From: Chloroflexota bacterium
GTDB lineage: Bacteria > Chloroflexota > Anaerolineae > Anaerolineales > Anaerolineaceae
NCBI GenBank assembly: GCA_029265085.1
Contig: JAJUJY010000055.1
Coordinates: forward strand, 1 to 24,867
DNA: 24,867 bases
Direction: 5' to 3'
In this document: piece by piece, positions 7,258-14,973 of the stretch
Numbering within the stretch: position 1 is the stretch's first letter
Layout: each line of letters begins with the position of its first letter
The notes under the pieces: model-generated
Seen by the model: only the letters and a program-made list of their open reading frames with translations
What the model was told of the DNA's origin: nothing
The model's database searches: none
Made by a program: the position numbers and the translations under genes

Positions 7258-8424
7258 CCAGTCAAACACATCCAATTCCCAAACTTTATGCGCTCAATTT
7301 GCCGAAATCAATCCTATGGACCCTGCCAATGGCATTGTTTTCTGCCATGCTGATCAGCGGCGGTGGGGCTTTGCCAGGCGACCCTCGTGCATTAGTCGCT
7401 ATGACCGCCACCTGGATTTTGATGAACACCTTTTTCTTCTTGATGATCTATACCGGAAAAACCCACCGCTACCGTGCAACCCTGTTCACCTTGTTTGCGG
7501 TATGCTTTGTGATTAATTTCATTCCCACCCTGATCGAGACACGCGGCAATATTGCCTTTACGCAGGAGAATATCATTCAGTCTGAAATACCGTTTTGCCA
7601 TATGGTCATTCCAATGATCCTTGCTCCCTGGCTAATCAATGGGACCATTATTTTTCCCGGTTCCCTTGTACAGGGAGCAACTTCCATTGGCAGCATGATC
7701 GTCCTCTGGTTGGGAGCTTCGCTTGCCTTGGGGCCGATTTTGCAGCTGGGGTTGTTTCTTCGGCGGTTTAGATGAAGGCTGCGCCAGAATCGCAAAGAAA
7801 CCTCTCCTCAAGAATTTTGACCCGCGCCTCCGTTACCTGCCGTATGCCGTTCTGGTCGGGATTGTGCTCACCTCTGCTGTCGCGCTGGAACCCACCTACT
7901 GCACCTGGCTCTGCCCGTATAAAGCGGTTACTGAATTTGAAGCCGTCACATCCTTCAAAGTCCTGGTGCAAACTATCATTTTTGGCTCGCTCTTTGTGGG
8001 ATTGGTCATCGTTTTGCCGATCTTAATGAAACGGCGCGTACAATGCGGCCTGTTCTGCCCTTTTGGAGCCATGCAATCCCTGACCAACAAAATCAATATA
8101 TTTGATATCCGCATTGAACCAGACAAATGCGCACAATGCGGCCGCTGCATCCGTGAATGCCCAACCTTTTCCCTGGACGAATCCTCGCTATCCTCCGGAA
8201 AAACCCTGCTTTCTTGTACCAAGTGCGGTAAATGTGTCGATACCTGCCCCAAACACGCCATTTCTTTTCATGTCAAAGGGACCCAGATTGGCACACGGAT
8301 TATCGCAGCCCGAATGCTGTATCTTTTTCCTGCATTCTTATTCATGGCGACTTTTGGCGGCTGGAATATTACGGGTGCAATATACCGCATTCTAAAACTC
8401 ATCACTACCGGAAGTCTCATATAA
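7254..8424 (+). pseudogene. Membrane 4Fe-4S (NapH/YccM-like) protein split by a one-base frameshift
   Basis: Frame 1 (7254-7775) gives an N-terminal membrane half of 173 aa, with EIPFCH. Frame 2 (open across 7723-8424) gives FCSWGCFFGG, YCTWLCPYKA, QCGLFCPFGA and two ferredoxin clusters, CAQCGRCIRECP (8128-8163) and CTKCGKCVDTCP (8216-8251), then a last helix. The halves join smoothly at GLDEGC-upstream text if one G is dropped from the GGGG run at 7730-7733, giving LALGRFCSWGC and a protein of about 389 aa. NapH-like proteins normally carry both parts in one chain. Frame 2 has no start with a ribosome site. This may be a sequencing error, a fresh mutation or, less likely, recoding. As an intact protein it would pass electrons between the cytoplasm or quinone pool and membrane partners. 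Confidence 0.8.
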
Positions 8425-8437
8425 AAGGAAACCAGCG

Positions 8438-8890
8438 ATGCAAAAAATAAAAACCTTTTTCGCATATTTCCTGGCCGTGCTCAGTTTTCCATTAATCCTG
8501 GCTGCCTTTATCGGAAACACCACCTTTGCAAAGACGTTAATGGATGTGACACAGGCCAAAATCAATCCCTGGATCACCGGCGGAGACATTGTCCAAGCCA
8601 TTCCATTGGAATATTACAAAACCCTGGTTCATGAACCCGTTTTTAAGCGTCTGTTTTGGGAAAGTCAAACCGGATTTATTCAGGTAGAATGGACACCTAT
8701 CGCCACCCTGCCAAATCAAATCGATCAAGAGATCGATATTGACCAAGACGGTAAAGCAGATTTCCGGGTGAACCTGAATCCGAAAACCCTGGCCGCAACT
8801 GTCATTGATCTTTCCGGCAAGGTGATTGACCTGGAAGGGGTTTACCGGCTGGATCAAAGTATCGCAATTCGGGTTAACCTCCGGCAGTAA
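8438..8890 (+). CDS. Exported or membrane-anchored protein with a DxDxDG calcium-loop motif
   Basis: A 150-aa protein with an N-terminal hydrophobic segment (about 4-25) that is a signal peptide or anchor; a possible cleavage site follows TTFA near residue 31. The remainder is soluble and would lie outside the membrane. Residues 100-105 read DIDQDG, the metal loop of EF-hand and dockerin-like sites, followed by KADFRVNL. No cysteine is present, so it is not itself a redox thiol protein. AAGGAA precedes the ATG, 13 bp after the Fe-S gene, making it the last gene of the operon before a strong terminator. I do not recognise a named family. It may be the extracytoplasmic partner of the redox pair (inference). 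Confidence 0.75.
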   Translation: MQKIKTFFAYFLAVLSFPLILAAFIGNTTFAKTLMDVTQAKINPWITGGDIVQAIPLEYYKTLVHEPVFKRLFWESQTGFIQVEWTPIATLPNQIDQEIDIDQDGKADFRVNLNPKTLAATVIDLSGKVIDLEGVYRLDQSIAIRVNLRQ

Positions 8891-8912
8891 CACCCACTTT
8901 CATTTTTGTATG

Positions 8913-8951
8913 GACAATGCAGCAAAATTTTTTCACTGCATTGTCTTTTTT
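8913..8951 (+). terminator. Rho-independent terminator of the redox operon
   Basis: GACAATGCAG (8913-8922) pairs perfectly with CTGCATTGTC (8936-8945), followed by six T residues. It lies 22 bp beyond the last gene. Confidence 0.85.
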
Positions 8952-9055
8952 AACCCTCTACGGTTGAATGCCAGAACCGCAAAACCAATCCAAACCGGGT
9001 AAAATCATAAACAGTCTTGCCGGATATTGGTTTGATTTTCAGATACGGAGACAAA

Positions 9056-9574
9056 ATGAACAACTACGAAGAGAATCGTTTGGAGAAGGATGAGTTCTTC
9101 AAATATGATCCGCAAAGCCCGCTCACAGCGGAACAAAAGCGTGAATTTGAGGCGTTAGAATATTTCCCGGTTAACCCAGACCTGCGCCTGATTTTACCGC
9201 TCGAATTATTTGAGGAGCCAGAAGAGGTGGAAATTCAGACCTCCACAGGCGACCTGCGTTATTACTACCGCTATGGCAAAATTCGTTTTATGGTTGAAAA
9301 TCAGCCTGCCGAACTTACCATCTATTCCGCTGATTTTGGCATGTTTTTGCCCTTCGTGGATGCGCTGGCAGGCGTTGAAACGTATCCGGCTGGCCGTTAT
9401 CTGGAGCCAGAAGAACTGCCAGACGGCAAAGTGTTGGTGGATTTCAACCTTGCCTATAATCCCTACTGCGCCTATAACGACCGCTGGTCCTGCCCATTGA
9501 CACCCTTTGAAAACCGGCTCAAAGTGCCGCTGCGGGCTGGAGAAAAAATCTTTAAACAGGCGTCACACGATTAG
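9056..9574 (+). CDS. DUF1684 family protein
   Basis: A 172-aa soluble protein. The C-terminal DFNLAYNPYCAYNDRWSCPL followed by PFENRLKVPLRAGEK is the hallmark of DUF1684. The middle has a short beta-rich stretch (IQTSTGDLRYYYRYGKIRF). The function of the family is unknown. The start was placed at ATG 9056-9058, with CGGAGA 7 bp upstream; an upstream in-frame TTG would add 13 residues but lacks a ribosome site. It stands alone after the redox-operon terminator. Confidence 0.85.
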   Translation: MNNYEENRLEKDEFFKYDPQSPLTAEQKREFEALEYFPVNPDLRLILPLELFEEPEEVEIQTSTGDLRYYYRYGKIRFMVENQPAELTIYSADFGMFLPFVDALAGVETYPAGRYLEPEELPDGKVLVDFNLAYNPYCAYNDRWSCPLTPFENRLKVPLRAGEKIFKQASHD

Positions 9575-9632
9575 CCGCAATAGGCAAAATCACTCATGCT
9601 GCTGCAAGGCAAACCGATTAAGATAGCATCGG

Positions 9633-9655
9633 CCTTTCAATGAAAATATGAAAGG
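9633..9655. repeat. Inverted repeat between the DUF1684 and YHS genes
   Basis: CCTTTCA (9633-9639) and TGAAAGG (9649-9655) are perfect inverted copies with a 9-bp loop. No T-run follows, so a weak terminator or an operator for the YHS gene are both possible. Confidence 0.4.
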
Positions 9656-9694
9656 GACAATAATCAACCAGTTTTTAATAGCGGAGAAAATGTG

Positions 9695-9895
9695 ATGCCA
9701 GGACCAAATGAAATCCGAATCACCCAAATCGAAACTGCTTGCGGTGGGAAAATGGAATGGAATGAAAACATTCCATCTGCGATGTATCATGGCAAAACTG
9801 TGTATTTTTGCATGAAAAGCTGCTTAAAGGCATTTCAAAGCGATCCCGATCGTTTTATGGCGGGAGAAATTGAGCATCCGGCAGAAGAAGAATGA
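9695..9895 (+). CDS. YHS-domain metal-binding protein
   Basis: A 66-aa single-domain protein. The segment MYHGKTVYFCMKSCLKAF followed by QSDPDRFM is a clear YHS domain (YxGKxYYFCxxxCxxxFxxDPxxY), with Cys39 and Cys43 plus an upstream Cys16 as likely metal ligands. YHS domains accompany copper and heavy-metal proteins and some metalloenzymes. The start ATG at 9695 has GGAG 8 bp upstream; a GTG 3 bp earlier is also in frame. The acidic tail (EHPAEEE) is low-complexity. A terminator follows, so it is transcribed alone or with the DUF1684 gene. Confidence 0.85.
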   Translation: MPGPNEIRITQIETACGGKMEWNENIPSAMYHGKTVYFCMKSCLKAFQSDPDRFMAGEIEHPAEEE

Positions 9896-9927
9896 GGATT
9901 GCAGATCTGTTTTGATCAAAATGTAAC

Positions 9928-9952
9928 AAAAAGCCGTCAACCCGGCTTTTTT
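9928..9952 (+). terminator. Rho-independent terminator after the YHS gene
   Basis: AAAAAGCCG (9928-9936), loop TCAACC, CGGCTTTTTT (9943-9952). The A-run/T-run flanks make it potentially bidirectional. Confidence 0.85.
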
Positions 9953-10122
9953 GATTACATAAGACTGTTTGATTGATCCAGGTGATAGAGCCAACCATCC
10001 GTCATGCCCGTCGATAAACATTCTCAACACACAATCCACCGGCTTGATTGAGACACCAAAACGGGGCAAATCATTCGAACCTTAACCTTTTGTTGATTCA
10101 GGAGTAAAATCCTCCTCTTGGG

Positions 10123-10159
10123 AACTATTCAATAAGGACAACCGTCTTATTAAATAGTT
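10123..10159. repeat. 14-bp inverted repeat upstream of the lipoprotein gene
   Basis: AACTATTCAATAAG (10123-10136) and CTTATTAAATAGTT (10146-10159) pair with one mismatch around a 9-bp loop. The inner part can also pair as AATAAG(G)AC with GTCTTATT. It lies about 40 bp upstream of the ATG. It could be an operator or a 5'-leader hairpin. Confidence 0.6.
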
Positions 10160-10199
10160 TGAATTCCAATTTTCATACGTTTTAAGGAGTTTGATCAAA

Positions 10200-10859
10200 A
10201 TGCGTTCGTTAAAGTTCGTCTTAATCCTGACTATTGCCGCCATCGCGCTGACCGCTTGCCAGCCAAGCGCTCCCGCGACGGTTGATCCCAATATCGTTCA
10301 GGCGACCGTAAACGCCTTATCCACACAGGCAATGGAAACTATTGCTGCACAGGCTACCCAAACTGCGCTGGCAATCCCAACCAACACACCTCAGCCCACC
10401 TCCACCCCCACCGAGGTACCTACCGCAACGTTAGCAGCCACCGCAACCGCCACGCTGCCGCCGCCTCCCACAGCGGTTCCCACCCGGGCAATCACCAATA
10501 CCCCTGTGTACACCGCCACCACAGCCCCATATGCCTGTGTGATTACCTCACAGTCACCGGCTTCTGGCGCCACCCTCAAAATCAACGAAGATTTTGACAT
10601 GAAATGGACGATCAAGAATACCGGCACCAAGATTTGGCTGCTCGGCAACGTGGACCTGACCTATACCGACGGGCAAAAAATGCAGAAATACACCGATGGT
10701 GTTGATCTCCCCAAAGAGACCGATCCCACCGAGGAAGTCACTTTCGTTGTGGACATGAAAGCCCCGGACAAAGCTGGCACCTACACCGCCACCTGGAAAT
10801 TACTTGAAGCAGGCACAAACATCTGCACACTGTCTGTTAATATTAAAGTAGTCGAATAA
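10200..10859 (+). CDS. Lipoprotein with Thr/Pro-rich linker and NBR1-type Ig-like domain
   Basis: A 219-aa protein. The signal peptide ends in the lipobox LTAC, with Cys20 as the lipidated residue. Residues about 55-110 are a flexible Thr/Pro/Ala-rich spacer. From about 113 to the end lies an immunoglobulin-like domain with SPASGATLKINEDFDMKWTI and KNTGTKIWLL, then AGTYTATWKLLE. This matches the 'Ig-like domain from next to BRCA1 gene' type that recurs in Anaerolineae surface proteins. It should be anchored to the outer face of the membrane, with the Ig domain projecting. The start is ATG 10200 with AAGGAG upstream; the in-frame TTG 9 bp earlier is not preferred. It is monocistronic, followed by a strong terminator. 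Confidence 0.87.
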   Translation: MRSLKFVLILTIAAIALTACQPSAPATVDPNIVQATVNALSTQAMETIAAQATQTALAIPTNTPQPTSTPTEVPTATLAATATATLPPPPTAVPTRAITNTPVYTATTAPYACVITSQSPASGATLKINEDFDMKWTIKNTGTKIWLLGNVDLTYTDGQKMQKYTDGVDLPKETDPTEEVTFVVDMKAPDKAGTYTATWKLLEAGTNICTLSVNIKVVE

Positions 10860-10876
10860 ATTTCGCACAAACCTGC

Positions 10877-10910
10877 AAAAGACAGCGGAAACCAGCCGCT
10901 GTCTTTTTTT
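10877..10910 (+). terminator. Rho-independent terminator after the lipoprotein gene
   Basis: AAAAGACAGCGG (10877-10888) pairs with CCGCTGTCTTTT (10896-10907) around a 7-bp loop, with a run of seven T residues (10904-10910). Confidence 0.9.
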
Positions 10911-10919
10911 ATTCACAGG

Positions 10920-10925
10920 TATAAT
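10920..10925 (+). promoter_or_regulatory. -10 box of the GNAT gene
   Basis: TATAAT stands directly after the preceding terminator and about 90 bp before the chosen ATG. No good -35 is present at 16-18 bp, so this is a partial match only. Confidence 0.4.
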
Positions 10926-11016
10926 AGAAAAGCTCTGACAACAATGGCAATCCGCAGGATTGTCATGAATGGGGGATATTCCTCTAGCAATCAACTCCTT
11001 ACAAGAAGGTGAACTC

Positions 11017-11454
11017 ATGGAAATTTTTGAAGCAACCCAATTAACCGATGAAATCATAGATGCCTTTGTCCGGTTAACTCCACAGTTATCTTCTTCCAGC
11101 CCAGCACCCGACCGGGAACAGCTCAAGGATATTATCGAGTCGCAAGCCTCTCACCTCTTAATTGCCCGCCACCCGGATTTTGACAACCAAATCATGGGGT
11201 CATTAACCCTGGTTGTATTCCGTATTCCCACCGGTGTCCGCGCCTGGATTGAGGATGTGGTTGTAGATACAGAAGCACGCGGCCGCGGTATTGGTGAGGC
11301 GCTCACGCGGTATGCCCTGGATCTTGCCAAACAATTAGGCGCGAAAACCGTTGATCTTACCTCCCGCCCCTCGCGCGAGGCAGCCAACCGCCTCTACCAA
11401 CGGGTTGGTTTTAAAACTCGCGAAACAAACATTTATCGCTATACCCTGGATTAA
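11017..11454 (+). CDS. GNAT-family N-acetyltransferase
   Basis: A 145-aa protein with the acetyl-CoA site: IEDVVVDTEARGRGIGEALTR-type motif A (RGRGIG as the pyrophosphate loop), then the SREAANRLYQRVGF motif B that closes the fold. Its size is normal for single-domain GNATs. The closest general pattern is that of small uncharacterised COG0456-type acetyltransferases; the substrate is unknown. The start is ATG 11017, because AGAAGGTGA lies just upstream. A longer frame from 10969 would add 16 residues without a comparable site and without family support. Confidence 0.85.
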   Translation: MEIFEATQLTDEIIDAFVRLTPQLSSSSPAPDREQLKDIIESQASHLLIARHPDFDNQIMGSLTLVVFRIPTGVRAWIEDVVVDTEARGRGIGEALTRYALDLAKQLGAKTVDLTSRPSREAANRLYQRVGFKTRETNIYRYTLD

Positions 11455-11534
11455 ATTTCAATACTTTTATTGCCTTCTCATTTCCAACACTCATTAACAC
11501 CCAAGCATTCATGCGAACATAACGAGGTATAAGG

Positions 11535-12758
11535 ATGAAAATGATATCCTGGATTGCTACCCTATTGCTTGCTGCTCTGACCGGTTCTCTCGCCGTTCGC
11601 TACCTGGTGGTTGCGCCAGTCCAAATGACCCTTTTTATGGTCTTGGGACTGCTGAGCCTGGCTGCTCTGATTGCCATCCTTGCTATTTCTTTTAAAGGCT
11701 GGCAGCTTGCAGGCGCATTCCTTGCTGCCCTGATTTTCTTTGCAGCCGGTTGGCAATTGACCAATACAAGATTTCTATCTGGTGAAGAAGAGCGCCACCT
11801 GCCTGCTATTACGCGGACAGCCGGTGACCCTGGCAAGGGGTTTACTGCGATTATCTACCAGACACACGGTGAACCGCCAGAATATAATCCGCAGCCCTGG
11901 ATAGAAACTTTTAAAGAATTTGACGCCGATCAGGCAACCTTCATTCCCCAACCTTTCCGTCCCTTCTTCTTCTATAACTTTCGGGCGGAATATCTCAAAA
12001 TGGGTACCAGCCAACACAATGCTGTACACCAGCGTACCCTGCAGTTGCTGGAACAAAATTACCGCGCCGCAGGAGATGCGGATACCCGCTTTTACCTGTC
12101 GTTTTTAGACAGTGACCCCCGGCCGGATGAAGAAGTGATCCAGGCATTGAATGACGGTGCCAGCCGGATTATCTTAGCCCAGGTCTTTTTAACCGAATCC
12201 AGCCACACCCAGGCCGGGCAAGAAATGATGGACGAAGTCAACCCTACCCAATACCAGGTTGCCGCCTGTTCCACGCAGCCCTTATGGGATGCCGATCCGC
12301 TGCGCAATTTGTATGTAGAACGCGCTGAGCAGCAGATTCAAGGAATAGACAAAAACAAAATTGGCGTCTTGCTGGTTGGGCACGGCCAGCCAGACACCTG
12401 GGATGCACTGTATCCTACCCAAACTGAACAAGAAAATTTATTCCGCGAAGATGTTGCTCAACGGTTTATTCAGGCTGGTTACCGGCCAGAAAATGTTCGC
12501 CTGGCCTGGATGGAATTTAAACAACCCGCAGTACCAGCAGTCGCTGCTGAATTGGCCCAAAACGGCGTGGAATATCTCCTGATCATACCAGCTTCCATCA
12601 GCGCCTCATCCATTCACTCCGATATTCAGATTCCGCTGGCGATTGAAGAAGCAAAATTACCCGCCTCGATACAGGTAATCAACTTAGGTGCCTGGAACGA
12701 CGATCCTAATCTGGTAGCTGCCATCCAACAAAAAATCGCTGCCTGTCAGAATCAATAA
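11535..12758 (+). CDS. Membrane-anchored ferrochelatase/CbiX-superfamily protein
   Basis: 407 aa. Three N-terminal membrane helices (about 5-25, 31-52, 56-76) are followed by a two-lobed chelatase-like region. Lobe 1 (about 104-240) has IIYQTHGEPPE and RPFFFYNFRAEYLKMG plus TSQHNAVHQRTLQLLE, recalling the ferrochelatase N-half (NlGtP..., RpFL..., GgSPl...T..Q...L). Lobe 2 (about 276-400) has LLVGHGQPDTWD with His283, matching the SAHG.P position, and SASSIHSDIQIP with His361/Asp363, matching the H..E/DIP metal-site region of HemH and CbiX. Class II chelatases insert Fe, Co or Ni into tetrapyrroles. Known members are soluble or peripheral, so the membrane fusion is unusual. Activity cannot be concluded, as lobe 2 lacks the usual ferrochelatase E. 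It is monocistronic. Confidence 0.72.
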   Translation: MKMISWIATLLLAALTGSLAVRYLVVAPVQMTLFMVLGLLSLAALIAILAISFKGWQLAGAFLAALIFFAAGWQLTNTRFLSGEEERHLPAITRTAGDPGKGFTAIIYQTHGEPPEYNPQPWIETFKEFDADQATFIPQPFRPFFFYNFRAEYLKMGTSQHNAVHQRTLQLLEQNYRAAGDADTRFYLSFLDSDPRPDEEVIQALNDGASRIILAQVFLTESSHTQAGQEMMDEVNPTQYQVAACSTQPLWDADPLRNLYVERAEQQIQGIDKNKIGVLLVGHGQPDTWDALYPTQTEQENLFREDVAQRFIQAGYRPENVRLAWMEFKQPAVPAVAAELAQNGVEYLLIIPASISASSIHSDIQIPLAIEEAKLPASIQVINLGAWNDDPNLVAAIQQKIAACQNQ

Positions 12759-12784
12759 AGAAAACCAAAGATAACCGCTTTCGT

Positions 12785-12814
12785 CCTCTCACCATCTGGT
12801 GAGAGGATTTTTTT
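12785..12814 (+). terminator. Rho-independent terminator after the chelatase-like gene
   Basis: CCTCTCACCA (12785-12794) and TGGTGAGAGG (12797-12806) are perfect inverted copies, followed by ATTTTTTT. Confidence 0.88.
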
Positions 12815-12894
12815 ATCATTCGCAACTGTATGTTTTTAAAATTGACAATTCTGGTAAACTTATCAGCAGATCTTTTTGATGAGGCAAATCCGAT

Positions 12895-13611
12895 ATGAAT
12901 TCTACGCTGCCTGCACAATCTCCAGCCATCCGTACACCGCGGAACCAGTTTTGGGCTGGTGTCCGTGCTGAACTACCGATCCTGGTTGGGGTTTTTCCAT
13001 TCGGCATGATCTTTGGTGTGCTGGCCTTGCAAGCCAACATGACCCCCATAGCTGCCCAAGCCATGTCATCCATTTTATTTGCGGGCTCTGCGCAGTTTAT
13101 TGCTGCGCAATTAATTGGCAATTCTGTACCCGCCCTGGTGATTATCCTTACCATCGCTGTTGTTAATTTACGCCATGCACTCTATTCCGCCTCGGTGGCG
13201 CCGTATATCCAAAAACTGAACCCTGTCTGGAAAGGCATACTGGCGTACTTGCTGACTGATGAAGCCTATGCGGTTGCCATTACCCATTATGACAAGGAAG
13301 GCGAAACGCCTAATGGACACTGGTACTTTTTGGGAGCCGGGCTTGCATTGTGGACTGCCTGGCAAATTTCTACCGCCGCAGGCATTTTGCTCGGCGCGGT
13401 AATCCCCTCAAGCTGGTCGCTGGATTTCACCCTGGTGCTGACCTTTATTGCGTTGGTTTGGCCAACCCTTAAAGATCGTGCCGCGGTGGCTGCCGCGCTT
13501 AGTGCCGGAGTCATTGCTGTGCTGGCATACCATCTTCCGTATAAACTGGGATTGCTCGCTGCTGCATTCGTGGGTATCCTGGTCGGTTTTTGGGTGGAGA
13601 AACGCCAATGA
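12895..13611 (+). CDS. azlC: AzlC family branched-chain amino acid exporter subunit
   Basis: A 238-aa membrane protein. It has the AzlC signatures VFPFGMIFG (35-43), SILFAGSAQFIA (59-70), VNLRHALYSAS (about 90-100) and LTDEAYAV. Together with AzlD it forms a two-component exporter of branched-chain or other hydrophobic amino acids in the cytoplasmic membrane. The length fits the family. GAGG lies about 10 bp before the ATG. The stop overlaps the azlD start by 4 bp (ATGA). It leads a five-gene operon. A TTGACA at 12842 stands upstream without a convincing -10. Confidence 0.92.
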   Translation: MNSTLPAQSPAIRTPRNQFWAGVRAELPILVGVFPFGMIFGVLALQANMTPIAAQAMSSILFAGSAQFIAAQLIGNSVPALVIILTIAVVNLRHALYSASVAPYIQKLNPVWKGILAYLLTDEAYAVAITHYDKEGETPNGHWYFLGAGLALWTAWQISTAAGILLGAVIPSSWSLDFTLVLTFIALVWPTLKDRAAVAAALSAGVIAVLAYHLPYKLGLLAAAFVGILVGFWVEKRQ

Positions 13612-13928
13612 GTACCTGGATCATCATCATAGCGGGTGGAATATTAACCTTTCTGATTCGATTGTCCTTCATTGCCATCTTTGGCAAAAAAGAAATGCCC
13701 GCCCTGCTGCGGCGAGGATTGCGATTCGTCCCCCCGGCTGTGCTTTCAGCCATTATCTTTCAACAGGTATTTTACAGCAGCAGCCAGATTAACCTCTCAC
13801 CTACCAACCCACGTTTGCTGGCCAGCCTGGTTGCCGTTTTGGTTGCCTGGCGCACACGCAACACCTTTATTGTTATTCTGGCAGGCATGATCGCTATACT
13901 GCTCTTACAACAATGGTTTGGAGGATAA
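13608..13928 (+). CDS. azlD: AzlD family branched-chain amino acid exporter subunit
   Basis: A 106-aa protein with three or four hydrophobic helices, typical of AzlD: TWIIIIAGGILTFLIRLSF at the N-terminus, LLRRGLRFVPPAVLSAII in the middle (the R..P.A.L hallmark) and LLASLVAVLVAWRTRN near the end. It is the partner of AzlC, with start and stop codons sharing ATGA, so translation is coupled. The chosen ATG at 13608 is preferred over an in-frame ATG 18 bp upstream that would begin inside azlC. Confidence 0.92.
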   Translation: MSTWIIIIAGGILTFLIRLSFIAIFGKKEMPALLRRGLRFVPPAVLSAIIFQQVFYSSSQINLSPTNPRLLASLVAVLVAWRTRNTFIVILAGMIAILLLQQWFGG

Positions 13929-13931
13929 ATT

Positions 13932-14276
13932 GTGATCCCCACAGAACGCGGCCAGGCCATGCGAGCAATCCAGGACGGGTATCAATTAATCCACCGCCTG
14001 GAACGTCTCTCTGCCGATTCGACGGTTGCGCATCTCTCCAGCGGAATACGCGGTTCTCTTTTACGCGCAATTGAGCAGCTGGAGATTGCACTGGCACACG
14101 ATTGGAATCCACCGGTAGATCTGCAACCATTTGGAGACTTGACCCGTAAAGGATATCTTCTACTCGAAAAAGGTGCCCGTGATGTCGTCGAATCCAATGG
14201 GCTGGCCGCTCGTCTGCGCAATCCCACCCCGCTTCCTGACTACCCGCAGACCTTGCAAGAAGAAAAGTCATTTTAA
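13932..14276 (+). CDS. Conserved hypothetical protein in the azlCD operon
   Basis: A 114-aa protein, mostly helical by composition, with no membrane segment or signal peptide. Notable stretches are GSLLRAIEQLEIALAHDW and LTRKGYLLLEKGARDVVE. I do not recognise a family. It starts with GTG, supported by GGAGG 7 bp upstream, and begins 3 bp after the azlD stop. The next gene follows after 12 bp. Co-transcription with azlCD and the alkylation-repair gene is therefore near certain, but gives no clear function. Confidence 0.75.
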   Translation: MIPTERGQAMRAIQDGYQLIHRLERLSADSTVAHLSSGIRGSLLRAIEQLEIALAHDWNPPVDLQPFGDLTRKGYLLLEKGARDVVESNGLAARLRNPTPLPDYPQTLQEEKSF

Positions 14277-14288
14277 CCGGAGGCAAAA

Positions 14289-14969
14289 GTGGAACTTGAA
14301 CCAGTTTTACAAGAACTACAATCGCTTGGAACCGAGCAAAACATCAAGGTATATCGCAAACATGGGGTGAGCCGGGATTTTTACGGCGTCAGTTTTGGGA
14401 ATTTACGCAGCCTGACAAAAAAATTAAAGAAAAACCAGCCGCTCGCAGAAGATTTATGGGATTCTGGTATCCATGATGCACGCATGCTGGCAACGATGAT
14501 CGCTGACCCACAAAAGATCACCCTGGAACAACTGCAAGCGTGGGCTGCTGGCCTGGATAATTACATCATCAGCGATGCGCTCGCCAGTCTGGCCAGCCAG
14601 ACCCCACATGCGCATTCTTTGGTTGAAGACTGGACAAAATCAAGCCAGGAATGGGTTGGCCGGGCTGGTTGGATGACCCTGGCTCAACTAGCCATGCAAG
14701 ACCAAGCACTGGAAGATGATCTCCTGATCCATTACCTTGCGTTTATTGAGAAAAATATTCACACCAGCAAAAATCGTGTTCGCGATGCCATGAATAGTGC
14801 TCTAATCGCCATTGGAATTCGTTCGCACAAATTAGAAGAAATCGCAGTTGCCTGTGCCGGACAAATTGGTAAAATAGACGTTGATCATGGTGAAACCGGC
14901 TGTAAAACGCCGGAAGCAATCGCATATATACGAAAAAGCTGGGAACATAAAGAAAAAGCGATAAAATAG
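14289..14969 (+). CDS. DNA alkylation repair protein, AlkD-like (HEAT-like repeats)
   Basis: A 226-aa all-helical protein. GVSFGNLRSLTKKLKKNQPL in the first part and the LWDSGIHDARMLATMI repeat match the AlkD/COG4912 fold. The C-terminal DVDHGETGCKTPEAIAYI is a signature of one subgroup of these proteins. AlkD excises positively charged alkylated bases without base flipping; this subgroup is poorly studied and may lack glycosylase activity. It starts with GTG, with GGAGG 5 bp upstream. It lies 12 bp after the preceding gene and 4 bp before the next. Confidence 0.82.
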   Translation: MELEPVLQELQSLGTEQNIKVYRKHGVSRDFYGVSFGNLRSLTKKLKKNQPLAEDLWDSGIHDARMLATMIADPQKITLEQLQAWAAGLDNYIISDALASLASQTPHAHSLVEDWTKSSQEWVGRAGWMTLAQLAMQDQALEDDLLIHYLAFIEKNIHTSKNRVRDAMNSALIAIGIRSHKLEEIAVACAGQIGKIDVDHGETGCKTPEAIAYIRKSWEHKEKAIK

Positions 14970-14973
14970 GCGT

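Larger units (their letters stand above)
9896..10199. other. 304-bp intergenic region between the YHS and lipoprotein genes
   Basis: It holds the YHS terminator (9928-9952), a small AGGA/TCCT hairpin near 10100-10115 and a long imperfect inverted repeat (10123-10159) just upstream of the lipoprotein ribosome site. I see no tRNA, convincing coding frame or consensus promoter in the rest. Confidence 0.6.

Noticed and set aside
7723..7775. Programmed +1 frameshift as the main explanation of the split Fe-S gene
   Set aside because: There is no stop codon or known slippery site at the switch point as in prfB, and no stimulatory structure is evident; a single-base error or mutation is simpler. Kept open in the findings.
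9824..10069. Minus-strand frame in the 9896-10199 gap
   Set aside because: It runs into the YHS gene, crosses the terminator, has no ribosome site and composition unlike a protein.
10082..10291. Minus-strand frame upstream of the lipoprotein
   Set aside because: It overlaps the lipoprotein start and the hairpin; no family pattern.
12842..12871. TTGACA upstream of azlC as a full promoter
   Set aside because: The -35 is perfect, but no acceptable -10 hexamer lies 15-19 bp downstream.
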